Shown: positions 8,218 to 15,994 of the stretch, piece after piece
How positions within the stretch are numbered: position 1 is the first letter of the stretch
Layout: every line of letters starts with the position of its first letter
Assembly: GCF_037963835.1 (NCBI RefSeq)
Contig: NZ_CP150145.1
Location: forward strand, 4,898,001 to 4,962,000
Reading direction: 5' to 3'
DNA from: Paenibacillus sp. FSL H8-0332
GTDB lineage: Bacteria > Bacillota > Bacilli > Paenibacillales > Paenibacillaceae
Length of the DNA: 64,000 bases
Translations under genes and position numbers: made by a program
Notes under the pieces: model-generated
Told to the model about the DNA's origin: nothing
What the model saw: only the letters and a program-made list of their open reading frames with translations
Database searches by the model: none

Positions 8218-9045
8218 ATGAGAGCTTTTCACGAGAACCGGACGTATGGAACAGCGTTCCCCTTCACTGCCTTTGTGAGCCGCAATATCGATTTCCTGGC
8301 CCACTGGCACCATGATCTGGAGATTGTCTATGTACTGGAGGGTTCGATCCGGATGGGGATCAACTCCGAGACACGGGTGCTGACCGCAGGAGATCTGGCC
8401 GTATGCAGCAGCGGAGATATTCATTATTATGACAGCAAGAACAGCGAGTCCAAGCTGCTGCTGGTGATTTTCAATCCTTCACTGATCGGGTTTCCTGCGG
8501 GCTGGCCGCTGAATATGCGGCTTACCTCCCCTTTTGTGGACAAGACCCAATCTGACCCTGTTGAAGGCAACCCCCGGCTGCCCGCGATTATGCAGGAGCT
8601 GCTTAAGGAGCATCTGGAGAAGCTTCCGCATCACGAACAGCTGGTGACCGGCCTCCTGCACGAGCTGTGTGCGCTCATTCTGCGGCAGATGCCGCTGGAT
8701 ATCGTCAATCCGCACAAGGATAAGCGGCGCATTACCAATATGAAGATTATGCAGGAGGTGCTGGAGTACCTGGATGTCCATTACATGCACCCCATCACCC
8801 TGGCCGATGCCGCCCGTCACGCCAATATGAGTCTGTTCTACTTCTCCCGCTTCTTCAAAAGCATCTCAGGCATGAGCTACGTAGCGTACCTGAACAGCAT
8901 CCGCGTCAACCAGGCGGAACGGCTGCTGCTGGGCACCGATAAAAGCATTCTGGATATCGCCCTGGAATGCGGCTTCACCAATATCCGCACCTTCAACCGT
9001 GTATTCAAGCAGGTCAAGCAGCGGACACCGAGCGAGCTGCGTTAA
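8218..9045 (+). CDS. AraC family transcriptional regulator
   Basis: A 275-residue regulator with an N-terminal cupin domain (about 10-130; HWHHDLEIVYVLEGS and GDLAVCSSGDIHYY are typical) and two C-terminal helix-turn-helix units (about 175-275; FYFSRFFKSISGMSYVAYLN and IALECGFTNIRTFNRVFK). The cupin should sense a sugar-like ligand. AGGAG precedes the ATG. It is transcribed away from the ThuA/oxidoreductase pair, its likely target. A terminator follows. Confidence 0.9.
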   Translation: MRAFHENRTYGTAFPFTAFVSRNIDFLAHWHHDLEIVYVLEGSIRMGINSETRVLTAGDLAVCSSGDIHYYDSKNSESKLLLVIFNPSLIGFPAGWPLNMRLTSPFVDKTQSDPVEGNPRLPAIMQELLKEHLEKLPHHEQLVTGLLHELCALILRQMPLDIVNPHKDKRRITNMKIMQEVLEYLDVHYMHPITLADAARHANMSLFYFSRFFKSISGMSYVAYLNSIRVNQAERLLLGTDKSILDIALECGFTNIRTFNRVFKQVKQRTPSELR

Positions 9046-9074
9046 CTTGAAATAGGCTAAAGAAAAAGTAACAG

Positions 9075-9106
9075 CCTGCACAGGAGAGTATCCTTGCGGG
9101 TTTTTT
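9075..9106 (+). terminator. Terminator of the araC-like gene
   Basis: CCTGCA plus AGGA pairs with TCCT plus TGCGGG (one bulged C), followed by six T residues. Confidence 0.8.
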
Positions 9107-9123
9107 GCGGTTATATGGGGTTT

Positions 9124-9186
9124 CCTAAGTCCACACCAAACCAGTAAGTCTGAATATTACTATATTAATCATTAAGTGTGCTGCTG
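9124..9186 (+). promoter_or_regulatory. Conserved upstream block, copy A
   Basis: A block of about 60 bp (key words AAGTCCACACCAAACC, GAATATTACTATATTA, CATTAAG and TGCTG) that recurs almost unchanged before the other two genes with the same N-terminus, at 15897-15956 and 53279-53340. No clean sigma-A pair is visible, so a sporulation sigma factor promoter is possible but unproven. Confidence 0.7.
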
Positions 9187-9228
9187 ATGGAACGAAATTC
9201 AAATATACGGACAGGAAGTGATCAAGCA

Positions 9229-10629
9229 ATGGCCTTTTTATCAACAGGACCGATCGAAAATAACCCGGTTAGCGGAGTGAGGCCTACTCAGCAGGTTACC
9301 GTTAAAATCGATAATCGCAGCGTGAGCTCGGCGTTCTCTGTATCTATTCAGGGGTATTATCTAAATGCGGGAACAAGGGTCTTGTACGTTAGCGAAGTTG
9401 TCCAGCTTGCAGCAAATCAAGTCATTACGAAGAATTATTATGCTGATTTTAATGGTTTTGAATTTATATTTGTTACATCTGATAGTGTGACTGAGTTGAG
9501 CAATGTCGTTCAAATTTCGGTGTGGGGCAAGAGTAGTACTGGTCAACTGGTCACCGCTCACCGCTTAGTATCTGAAGAACTGCTTGGAGAACATAACGGT
9601 GGAGGGACCACGGGGCCAACCGGACCTACCGGTCCAGGGGGAGGGGCTACGGGGCCAGCCGGAGTGACCGGACCTACGGGGCCTGGGGGAGGGGCAACGG
9701 GGCCAGCCGGAGTGACAGGACCTACCGGTCCAGGGGGAGGGACCACGGGGCCAACCGGAGTGACCGGACCTACCGGTCCAGGGGGAGGGGCTACGGGGCC
9801 AACCGGAGTCACCGGACCTACCGGTCCAGGGGGAGGGGCTACGGGGCCAACCGGAGTCACCGGACCTACGGGGCCTGGGGGAGGGGCAACAGGTCCGACG
9901 GGAGTCACCGGAGTCACTGGTGCTACCGGCCTTACCGGCGCTACCGGAACCACCGGATTCACTGGGGCTACCGGCCTTACCGGCGCTACCGGATTCACTG
10001 GCGCTACTGGCCTTACTGGCGCTACCGGCCTTACCGGCGCTACCGGATTCACTGGCGCTACCGGATTCACTGGCGCTACCGGCCTTACCGGCGCTACTGG
10101 CCTCACTGGGGCTACTGGCCTTACCGGCGCTACTGGCCTCACTGGGGCTACCGGAATCACAGGGCCGAATATATTGGCCACTCATGGTCGATTTGTACCG
10201 GTCAATAACACAACAGTAACTAATAACACCACGGTTAATATCCCGTTCAATACGGTATTTGCTCAGGGGATTACCCTTGGAGGTACCGGAGGTAACCAAA
10301 GTGTAGTGATACCAGAAACAGGCATTTATTTTGTTGCCTACAACATTCGATTGTACATTAGTGATACCTCTGCAAGTGCTGATATTATAACTGTTTTACC
10401 TACCTTGAACGGTACAATTACTCCCTTCCCCTCTTATCTGTATAAAGCAGACGGAGGAACTACAGGACCTGGCGGCTTGGCGCTGGCGGCCAGTGGTCTG
10501 ATAAATGTAACCACGGCCGACTCAGAGCTTATTTTCCCAGTCTTAGCACAAGGAATTACGGGATTAACCTTGCAAATCACAGGACAATCTGATACTTACA
10601 GTAATGTAAGCATATTTAGAATCTCTTAA
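9229..10629 (+). CDS. Collagen-like protein, MAFLSTGP N-terminal type (A)
   Basis: A 466-residue protein. Residues 1-124 form a globular N-terminal domain, starting MAFLSTGPIENNPVSG, shared with the genes at 15995 and 53175. Residues about 125-313 are Gly-X-Y triplets, first with GPGGGATGP interruptions, then regular GATGLT/GATGFT, with Thr dominating the Y position. Residues about 314-466 form a Thr/Asn-rich beta domain that resembles C1q/BclA-type trimerisation heads. Thr in Gly-X-Thr is the glycosylated residue in BclA. No signal peptide is present. The frame is open from 9178, but I chose the ATG at 9229 because the paralogs start there and GGAAGTGA precedes it. Confidence 0.88.
   Translation: MAFLSTGPIENNPVSGVRPTQQVTVKIDNRSVSSAFSVSIQGYYLNAGTRVLYVSEVVQLAANQVITKNYYADFNGFEFIFVTSDSVTELSNVVQISVWGKSSTGQLVTAHRLVSEELLGEHNGGGTTGPTGPTGPGGGATGPAGVTGPTGPGGGATGPAGVTGPTGPGGGTTGPTGVTGPTGPGGGATGPTGVTGPTGPGGGATGPTGVTGPTGPGGGATGPTGVTGVTGATGLTGATGTTGFTGATGLTGATGFTGATGLTGATGLTGATGFTGATGFTGATGLTGATGLTGATGLTGATGLTGATGITGPNILATHGRFVPVNNTTVTNNTTVNIPFNTVFAQGITLGGTGGNQSVVIPETGIYFVAYNIRLYISDTSASADIITVLPTLNGTITPFPSYLYKADGGTTGPGGLALAASGLINVTTADSELIFPVLAQGITGLTLQITGQSDTYSNVSIFRIS
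9900..10160 (+). repeat. 18-bp collagen-coding repeats
   Basis: Near-identical 18-bp units (GGCGCTACCGGCCTTACC, with GGATTCACT variants) encode GATGLT/GATGFT hexapeptides inside the collagen tract. Confidence 0.8.
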
Positions 10630-10690
10630 ATGTAGGGCTAGAAAATGAGCAAAGGCGGTTCAACCGGTCCAATTCCTCCAAATGCTCGTA

Positions 10691-10735
10691 CACCGCAGGA
10701 AAGTTATCATCCCCTGCCTGTGCGGGCTTTCTTTA
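10691..10735 (+). terminator. Probable terminator after collagen-like gene A
   Basis: CCGCA...TGCGG with a short inner GG/CC pair lies ahead of a T-rich CTTTCTTT tail. The stem has bulges, so this is weaker than the other terminators. Confidence 0.5.
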
Positions 10736-10830
10736 TGTAGGGAGATTGAACAAGTAACCCTTGCCCTTTCCCCGAAAACTAACTACAATACACGTATTCC
10801 AATAAGCAATGACTCAGGAGGCACTCTACC

Positions 10831-12081
10831 TTGAAGGCTCAGTCCCGCAACTCTGCAAGCAAACGCAATACCGTTTATATCATGCAACTTGTCACTATCT
10901 TCTTGGGCTTTGTCGTCTTTGGCATCTCGGAGAATATTAAAGGGCCCGCCATCCCGCGGATTCAGCTCGCCTTCAACCTTAATGAAGGCCAGCTCGGCAC
11001 CCTGCTCTCGCTGAACGCGCTGGGCTATCTGATCGCCTGCTCGTTCACCGCTGTTCTTGTCCGCAAATGGGGGATTAAGGCAGTCACTATTATTTCATTC
11101 GCTTCCATGGTCCTCTCGGGGGTATTGATCTACCTGTCGCACAGCTATCCGCTGTTTGCTTCCTCTTACTTCCTGATGTATATCGGGAACGGGATGCTGG
11201 AGATTGGACTGGCGATTCTGGGGGCACGCATATTCGTCAAAAACACGGGGATGATGATGAACCTCTCCCACTTCTTTTATGGATTAAGCTCAACCGTTGC
11301 ACCGCTGTTGGCTACCGGGGTAATGTCGCTGAGTATATTCGGGCATACGCTGGACTGGCGGGGGATGTATCTGGTCATGCTGTCGCTATGTCTGCTGCCG
11401 ATCCTGTCGGCGCTGCGCAGCACGTTTCCCGGCGATGATCTGCCGAACGAGGACCGTACCTCCTTCCGTACCCTGATGCGTGATCCCGCGCTCTGGATGA
11501 TGGTGATGATCCTGTCCTTCGGCGTGGTATCAGAGCTGGCAGTGGGCGGCTGGCTGGTTAACTTTTTGGAAAAAGCCTATGCCTGGGACACCGTCCGCGC
11601 CTCCGGTATGCTGTCGGCCTTTTTCCTGCTATTCTCTCTGGGCCGGCTCTTGCTCGGCGCGCTGACAGACCGGATCGGCTTCGTGCTCTCGCTGATTATC
11701 TTCTCCTGCTTCTCGGCGGTCTGCACCTTCGCCGCCCTGGCCGGCGGGGAGCGTCTCGCCTTTCTGTTCGCTCTATCCGGGGCCGGGATTGCTATTATCT
11801 ATCCTACGGTTATGGCCTTCATCGCACGCCGGTACCCGAACGGGAGCGACACCGCGATTACCTTTGTCGTGACCTTGATGGGCCTCGGCAGCGTCATCGG
11901 CAACTACATTATCGGCTGGGTGATTGAAGCCGTCAAAGCATTCTACGGCTCCACTACCGAGCTTGGTCTGCTACGCGGACTCCAGGCGGGGTACGGGTTC
12001 ATCGGTTTATGCGCCGCCGTCTGTTCCCTGTCTGGCATCGCGCTGTATGTGTATTTGAAGCGGCGGCGGGAATTGATCTGA
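10831..12081 (+). CDS. MFS transporter (12 TM, sugar/drug permease type)
   Basis: A 416-residue membrane protein with about 12 hydrophobic segments and the MFS loop signature after the second segment (VLVRKWGIKAV). A second signature, GALTDRIG, lies near the middle. The closest resemblance is to FucP/YbjJ-like permeases, but the substrate is unknown. It starts at TTG, with AGGAGG 9 nt upstream (10816-10821). It stands between two collagen-like genes, has its own terminator and is probably unrelated to them. Confidence 0.85.
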   Translation: MKAQSRNSASKRNTVYIMQLVTIFLGFVVFGISENIKGPAIPRIQLAFNLNEGQLGTLLSLNALGYLIACSFTAVLVRKWGIKAVTIISFASMVLSGVLIYLSHSYPLFASSYFLMYIGNGMLEIGLAILGARIFVKNTGMMMNLSHFFYGLSSTVAPLLATGVMSLSIFGHTLDWRGMYLVMLSLCLLPILSALRSTFPGDDLPNEDRTSFRTLMRDPALWMMVMILSFGVVSELAVGGWLVNFLEKAYAWDTVRASGMLSAFFLLFSLGRLLLGALTDRIGFVLSLIIFSCFSAVCTFAALAGGERLAFLFALSGAGIAIIYPTVMAFIARRYPNGSDTAITFVVTLMGLGSVIGNYIIGWVIEAVKAFYGSTTELGLLRGLQAGYGFIGLCAAVCSLSGIALYVYLKRRRELI

Positions 12082-12097
12082 TAGATTTATAAAGAGA

Positions 12098-12147
12098 GTA
12101 ATGGCCCTGCAAAGGAGAGTCTCCGCGAAGGGCCGTTACTTTCTTTT
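12098..12147 (+). terminator. Terminator of the MFS gene
   Basis: AGTAATGGCCCT pairs with AGGGCCGTTACT; an inner GGAG/CTCC helix is present and a TTTCTTTT tail follows. Confidence 0.85.
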
Positions 12148-12256
12148 ATATGCATTTATATCAAATGTCACCAACCCCAAGAGTAGGCCACTATACGTTT
12201 CCGCAAGAAACGCTGCGCATATATTGAATAGTGCCCTAATCCTAAGGAGGTGCCTC

Positions 12257-14716
12257 ATGTCCAATCCCAATATCCCAAACATCACGCCCTCAGTCACATT
12301 ATCAAGGGATGATGTCGTTAGTTTGCTATTCTCTTCCATTGCCATGGAAGAACTTGGATTAGCCCATATTCTAAATGCAGAAGGTGAGAAAATCCAGTTC
12401 GCTCTGGGTACATTGCCAGGGCTCACCGGTCCACCTGCCACACTCGCTCAGATCCTTGAAGTAAATGATAGTACGCGAGCCATGCTGAATACCATTTCAC
12501 GCCAGGAAATGCTGCTGGATTCCAGACTGACAACCGCTGCTAATCTTCAAACACTGTATGGACCTACCGGACCTACAGGTGTTACCGGGCCTGCCGGGGC
12601 CGTCACCAGCGTTAACGGCCAGACCGGAGATGTCGTACTTGATGCGGAAGACGGTGTCTTCCCTATTAACAATAAGGAATTTTCCGGAAGTTGGCTGAAA
12701 GATTTCAACCAGCCCGGCGTTTACAGCTCGGGTAACTCGGGCGGTCCGTCACCCCAGGACGGCCCGCCAGCCCCAGGAGAACCACCTCTGCCTCACCCCG
12801 CTGTCTGGACGATTTATGTCTCTCGCGTCGGCGACTTCGTACAGCAGCTCTATATTTCCAATCCAGCGCTCTATTACCGCAGCAGCCAGGATGGCGGTAA
12901 CAACTACGGGCCATGGATTCCCATCGGTGAACAAGGACCCACAGGCCCGACAGGGGCTGGAACCACGGGAGCTACTGGTTTTACAGGCTTCACTGGATCC
13001 ACCGGAGAGACCGGCGCTACAGGCCTCACCGGCGAGACCGGCGCTACGGGACTCACTGGAGAGACCGGCGCTACAGGCCTCACCGGCGAGACCGGCGCTA
13101 CGGGACTCACTGGAGAGACCGGCGCTACGGGACTCACTGGAGAGACCGGGGCTACAGGCCTCACTGGGGAGACCGGGGCTACGGGACTCACTGGAGAGAC
13201 CGGCGCTACAGGCCTCACTGGGGAGACCGGGGCTACGGGACTCACTGGAGAGACCGGCGCTACAGGCCTCACTGGGGAGACCGGGGCTACGGGGCTCACT
13301 GGAGAGACCGGCGCTACAGGCCTCACTGGGGAGACCGGCGCTACGGGGCTCACTGGAGAGACCGGCGCTACAGGCCTCACTGGGGAGACCGGGGCTACGG
13401 GGCTCACTGGAGAGACCGGCGCTACAGGCCTCACTGGGGAGACCGGGGCTACGGGGCTCACTGGAGAGACCGGCGCTACAGGCCTCACTGGGGAGACCGG
13501 CGCTACAGGCCTCACTGGGGAGACCGGGGCTACGGGGCTCACTGGAGAGACCGGCGCTACGGGGCTCACTGGAGAGACCGGCGCTACAGGCCTCACTGGA
13601 GAGACCGGCGCTACAGGCCTCACTGGAGAGACCGGCGCTACAGGCCTCACTGGGGAGACCGGGGCTACGGGGCTCACTGGCGTCACCGGACTCACCGGTG
13701 TCACTGGCCTTACCGGCGTCACCGGACTCACCGGCGTCACGGGACTCACCGGTGCTACGGGACTCACCGGTGTCTCAGGAACCATGCATCCTCCAATGTT
13801 GTATGTAGGATCTAATGGGACTAATAAATATGTGTCTGTTATTAACGCCTTAACGAACGAAATCGTTACAAGCTTTGCAATTACAAGCACGTACTACGGA
13901 AGTGCGACTATAGATACTCAGCGTCATCTTCTTTATTACTCTAACGCCACCAACATTATTCAATATGACGAAATTATGAACCAGATCACAGCAACTTATC
14001 CTGTTGGAGGACAGCCGCGAGGGATGGCAATTGACACGCTTACGAATACGCTATATGTGGCTAATTCCCAAGCTGCATCAAATAATATTTGGCAAATAGA
14101 TATTACCACAAGTCAGGTCACAACCATCGCTAATGTCACATCTTTTCCTGTTCAGATTGATATCAATCCACTGAACAATAGAATTTATATTGCGGGTGAC
14201 TATGTTTCAGTTATTGATGGAAACAACAATACAGTTGTTACGACATTCTCTCTCCCTAGTACCGGCAGACCTCATGGAATTATAATCGATCCCCTGCGTG
14301 ACCAGCTGTGGGTAGCCAATTATGCAGACCCCGGCATTGTGAATGTTATTAACTCGAATACACATGCCATTATAGGAACAATTACTGTTGGACGGAATTG
14401 TTCTAATATTGCCGGGAATTTGCTGACTAACCGCTTCTATATATCCAATTACAGTAGAGATTATGTTAGCGTCATAGACGGAAATGCTCCATATGCCGTC
14501 ATCGGCACGATAACAGCAGGTACCAATCAAGACTCTCCTGCCGTGAATCCATTCATCACCTTATTGCGGAACAGTGTACAATCTAATCTGGTCTATGTAA
14601 GCATTGGTGCGTCTAATAATGTTGCAGTTATTGATCAGAATACCAATAAGTTGCTTGCTACCATTCCGGTTGGTAACACCCCTCTCTGGAGTGTTATTGA
14701 TCCGTTTATGTCTTAA
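12257..14716 (+). CDS. Collagen-like fusion: N-terminal domain, pyocin-knob-like, collagen, YVTN beta-propeller
   Basis: An 819-residue protein. Residues 1-95 are a domain with SIAMEELGLAHILNAEGEKIQ, a motif I know from other Firmicute collagen-like proteins. About 100-115 is a short Gly-X-Y stretch. About 135-223 resembles the pyocin-knob fold of phage tail fibres (SVNGQTGDVVL, then WTIYVSRVGDFVQQLYI and GPWIPIGE). About 225-510 is collagen, mostly 25 copies of GATGLTGET. About 514-819 is a beta-propeller of YVTN repeats (for example LWVANYADPGIVNVINSNT). No signal peptide. The frame is open from 12101, inside the previous terminator, but the ATG at 12257 has AAGGAGGTG and is the real start. 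A glycosyltransferase gene follows after 16 nt and is likely co-transcribed. Confidence 0.88.
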   Translation: MSNPNIPNITPSVTLSRDDVVSLLFSSIAMEELGLAHILNAEGEKIQFALGTLPGLTGPPATLAQILEVNDSTRAMLNTISRQEMLLDSRLTTAANLQTLYGPTGPTGVTGPAGAVTSVNGQTGDVVLDAEDGVFPINNKEFSGSWLKDFNQPGVYSSGNSGGPSPQDGPPAPGEPPLPHPAVWTIYVSRVGDFVQQLYISNPALYYRSSQDGGNNYGPWIPIGEQGPTGPTGAGTTGATGFTGFTGSTGETGATGLTGETGATGLTGETGATGLTGETGATGLTGETGATGLTGETGATGLTGETGATGLTGETGATGLTGETGATGLTGETGATGLTGETGATGLTGETGATGLTGETGATGLTGETGATGLTGETGATGLTGETGATGLTGETGATGLTGETGATGLTGETGATGLTGETGATGLTGETGATGLTGETGATGLTGETGATGLTGETGATGLTGETGATGLTGVTGLTGVTGLTGVTGLTGVTGLTGATGLTGVSGTMHPPMLYVGSNGTNKYVSVINALTNEIVTSFAITSTYYGSATIDTQRHLLYYSNATNIIQYDEIMNQITATYPVGGQPRGMAIDTLTNTLYVANSQAASNNIWQIDITTSQVTTIANVTSFPVQIDINPLNNRIYIAGDYVSVIDGNNNTVVTTFSLPSTGRPHGIIIDPLRDQLWVANYADPGIVNVINSNTHAIIGTITVGRNCSNIAGNLLTNRFYISNYSRDYVSVIDGNAPYAVIGTITAGTNQDSPAVNPFITLLRNSVQSNLVYVSIGASNNVAVIDQNTNKLLATIPVGNTPLWSVIDPFMS
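13003..13680 (+). repeat. 27-bp tandem repeat (about 25 copies), partly in 54-bp higher-order units
   Basis: Each unit encodes GATGLTGET. From about 13208 units alternate between GGGGAGACCGGGGCTACG and GGAGAGACCGGCGCTACA versions, giving a 54-bp period, which points to recent expansion by slippage or unequal crossing-over. There are no unique spacers. Confidence 0.9.
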
Positions 14717-14732
14717 CAGCGGAGGTTAAGGT

Positions 14733-15779
14733 ATGGCATCAATCAGTTTATGTCTAATCGTCAAGAACGAAGAACAGAACCTGGATCATTGCCTCTCTTC
14801 CATTGAAGGTATTCCCGATGAGATTATTATCGTCGATACCGGCTCCACAGACCGCACCAAGGAGATTGCAGCGAAGTGGACGCAGCATATCTACGATTTC
14901 GAGTGGATTGACGATTTCTCTGCTGCCCGGAACGAATCCTTTAAATATGCTACCCAGGAGTATATTCTGTGGCTGGATGCCGATGATATTTTGACTCCCG
15001 AGGACAAGGTCAAGTTGGAGCATTTAAAAAACACGCTCACGGAAGACATAGACGCCGTCTCCATGAATTACGAAATTCCGCAGGACAACAGCCGGAAACT
15101 CATCAGTAATACCACGAGGCTGCGGCTACTCAAGCGTACCAAAGGTTTCATCTGGCAAGGCATCGTACATGAGGATTTAGCTACAGATGAGACGTATCAT
15201 TTTATAAAATCAGATATCACTGTTACCCATACTAAAGTAGTGAACGCTTCAGGTGGCAATTCCTCAAGCAGAAATATGGACATCTATGAACGCCACTTGG
15301 CGAAAGGCTACACTTTCAGCACATCTGATATGCTAAATTATGCCAGGGAATGTCATTCCCGCAAGCAATATAAGCAAGCCATCCATTATTATGAGCTGTG
15401 CAAGGATCACCCTGAAATAACTCTGGAGAACAGAATTTTCATCCTTCACAAGCTGGCAACCTGTTATGTATACAACAGCCAGACGGAGAAAGAACTCGAA
15501 CTTACGCTTGAAGCTCTGTCCATGGATGTGCCCTACCCCGCCTTCAGTTGCCGGATGGGAGAGCATTTCCTGAAAGCAGGTAATCTGGAGGCTGCAATAT
15601 TCTGGTATCGTTCGGCTTATTTGTCCCCGCCGGGTGAACGATACGACTGGTCTGTTGTTGATAACGTCTACCACACCTGGCTTCCCCATCAACAGCTCTC
15701 CCTATGCTACCAGGCGCTAGGTGACAAGGCCCAGGCGTTACATCATCAGCAATGGGCTGAATTTTATAGTAAAAGATAG
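14733..15779 (+). CDS. GT2 glycosyltransferase with C-terminal TPR-like region
   Basis: A 348-residue cytoplasmic enzyme. The GT-A domain covers about 1-200, with SLCLIVKNEEQNLDHCL, VDTGSTDRTKEI, AARNESF and the metal-binding DADD near residue 88. The C-terminal half (about 195-345) is alpha-helical with TPR-like repeats (CHSRKQYKQAIHYYELCKDH). It belongs to the SPBc2 SunS-like/TPR GT2 group, whose studied members glycosylate proteins. It lies 16 nt after the collagen-propeller gene, and a homolog lies next to another collagen-like gene at 50482-51612, so I infer it attaches the first sugar to Thr (or Ser) of the collagen tract. Confidence 0.88.
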   Translation: MASISLCLIVKNEEQNLDHCLSSIEGIPDEIIIVDTGSTDRTKEIAAKWTQHIYDFEWIDDFSAARNESFKYATQEYILWLDADDILTPEDKVKLEHLKNTLTEDIDAVSMNYEIPQDNSRKLISNTTRLRLLKRTKGFIWQGIVHEDLATDETYHFIKSDITVTHTKVVNASGGNSSSRNMDIYERHLAKGYTFSTSDMLNYARECHSRKQYKQAIHYYELCKDHPEITLENRIFILHKLATCYVYNSQTEKELELTLEALSMDVPYPAFSCRMGEHFLKAGNLEAAIFWYRSAYLSPPGERYDWSVVDNVYHTWLPHQQLSLCYQALGDKAQALHHQQWAEFYSKR

Positions 15780-15817
15780 TGCTGTGTGTAAGGCTGTTTA
15801 AGTCTTAACACAGCTAT

Positions 15818-15863
15818 AGAGACAATCCCGGAAGCTTAATTATTCCTGGACCTGTCTCTTTTT
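15818..15863 (+). terminator. Terminator of the collagen-propeller/GT2 unit
   Basis: AGAGACA pairs with TGTCTCT around an inner GGAA/TTCC pair, followed by five T residues. Confidence 0.8.
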
Positions 15864-15896
15864 GTTGTCCATCTCCCCTATATTGCAGTTTCAACC

Positions 15897-15956
15897 CCTA
15901 AGTCCGCACCAAACCGTGAAGTCAGAATATTACTATATTAAACGTTAAGTATGCTG
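15897..15956 (+). promoter_or_regulatory. Conserved upstream block, copy B
   Basis: The same block as at 9124-9186: AAGTCCGCACCAAACC, then AGAATATTACTATATTA, then GTTAAGTATGCTG. The leader after it (GAACGAAAT..CAAATATACGGACAGGAAGTG) is also shared with copy A. Confidence 0.7.
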
Positions 15957-15994
15957 GAACGAAATCCAAATATACGGACAGGAAGTGAAGAATC

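Noticed and set aside
9124..9186. Assignment of the conserved block to a specific sigma factor
   Set aside because: I tried sigma-A, sigma-E, sigma-G and sigma-K patterns by eye; each failed in at least one element, so only conservation is claimed.
12101..12256. 52-codon N-terminal extension of the collagen-propeller protein
   Set aside because: It begins inside the terminator hairpin of the previous gene, while an AAGGAGGTG site and ATG at 12257 give a start matching the known domain.
13003..13680. Regular short repeats that might be a CRISPR array
   Set aside because: Units are contiguous, lack unique spacers and encode GATGLTGET in frame. No cas genes are in the window.
12904..13890. 328-residue frame antisense to the collagen-propeller gene, rich in PVxPVxPV repeats
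   Set aside because: Gly-X-Thr codon repeats leave several other frames open on both strands. There is no ribosome site and the frame only mirrors the repeat. The same holds for 9558-10181, 9565-10299, 12816-13808, 16276-17049, 52145-52861 and 60361-60852.
12257..14716. Phage tail-fibre gene or prophage remnant
   Set aside because: The knob-like domain suggests it, but no capsid, tail, holin, lysin or integrase gene is in the window and the propeller and collagen parts are not typical of phage fibres.
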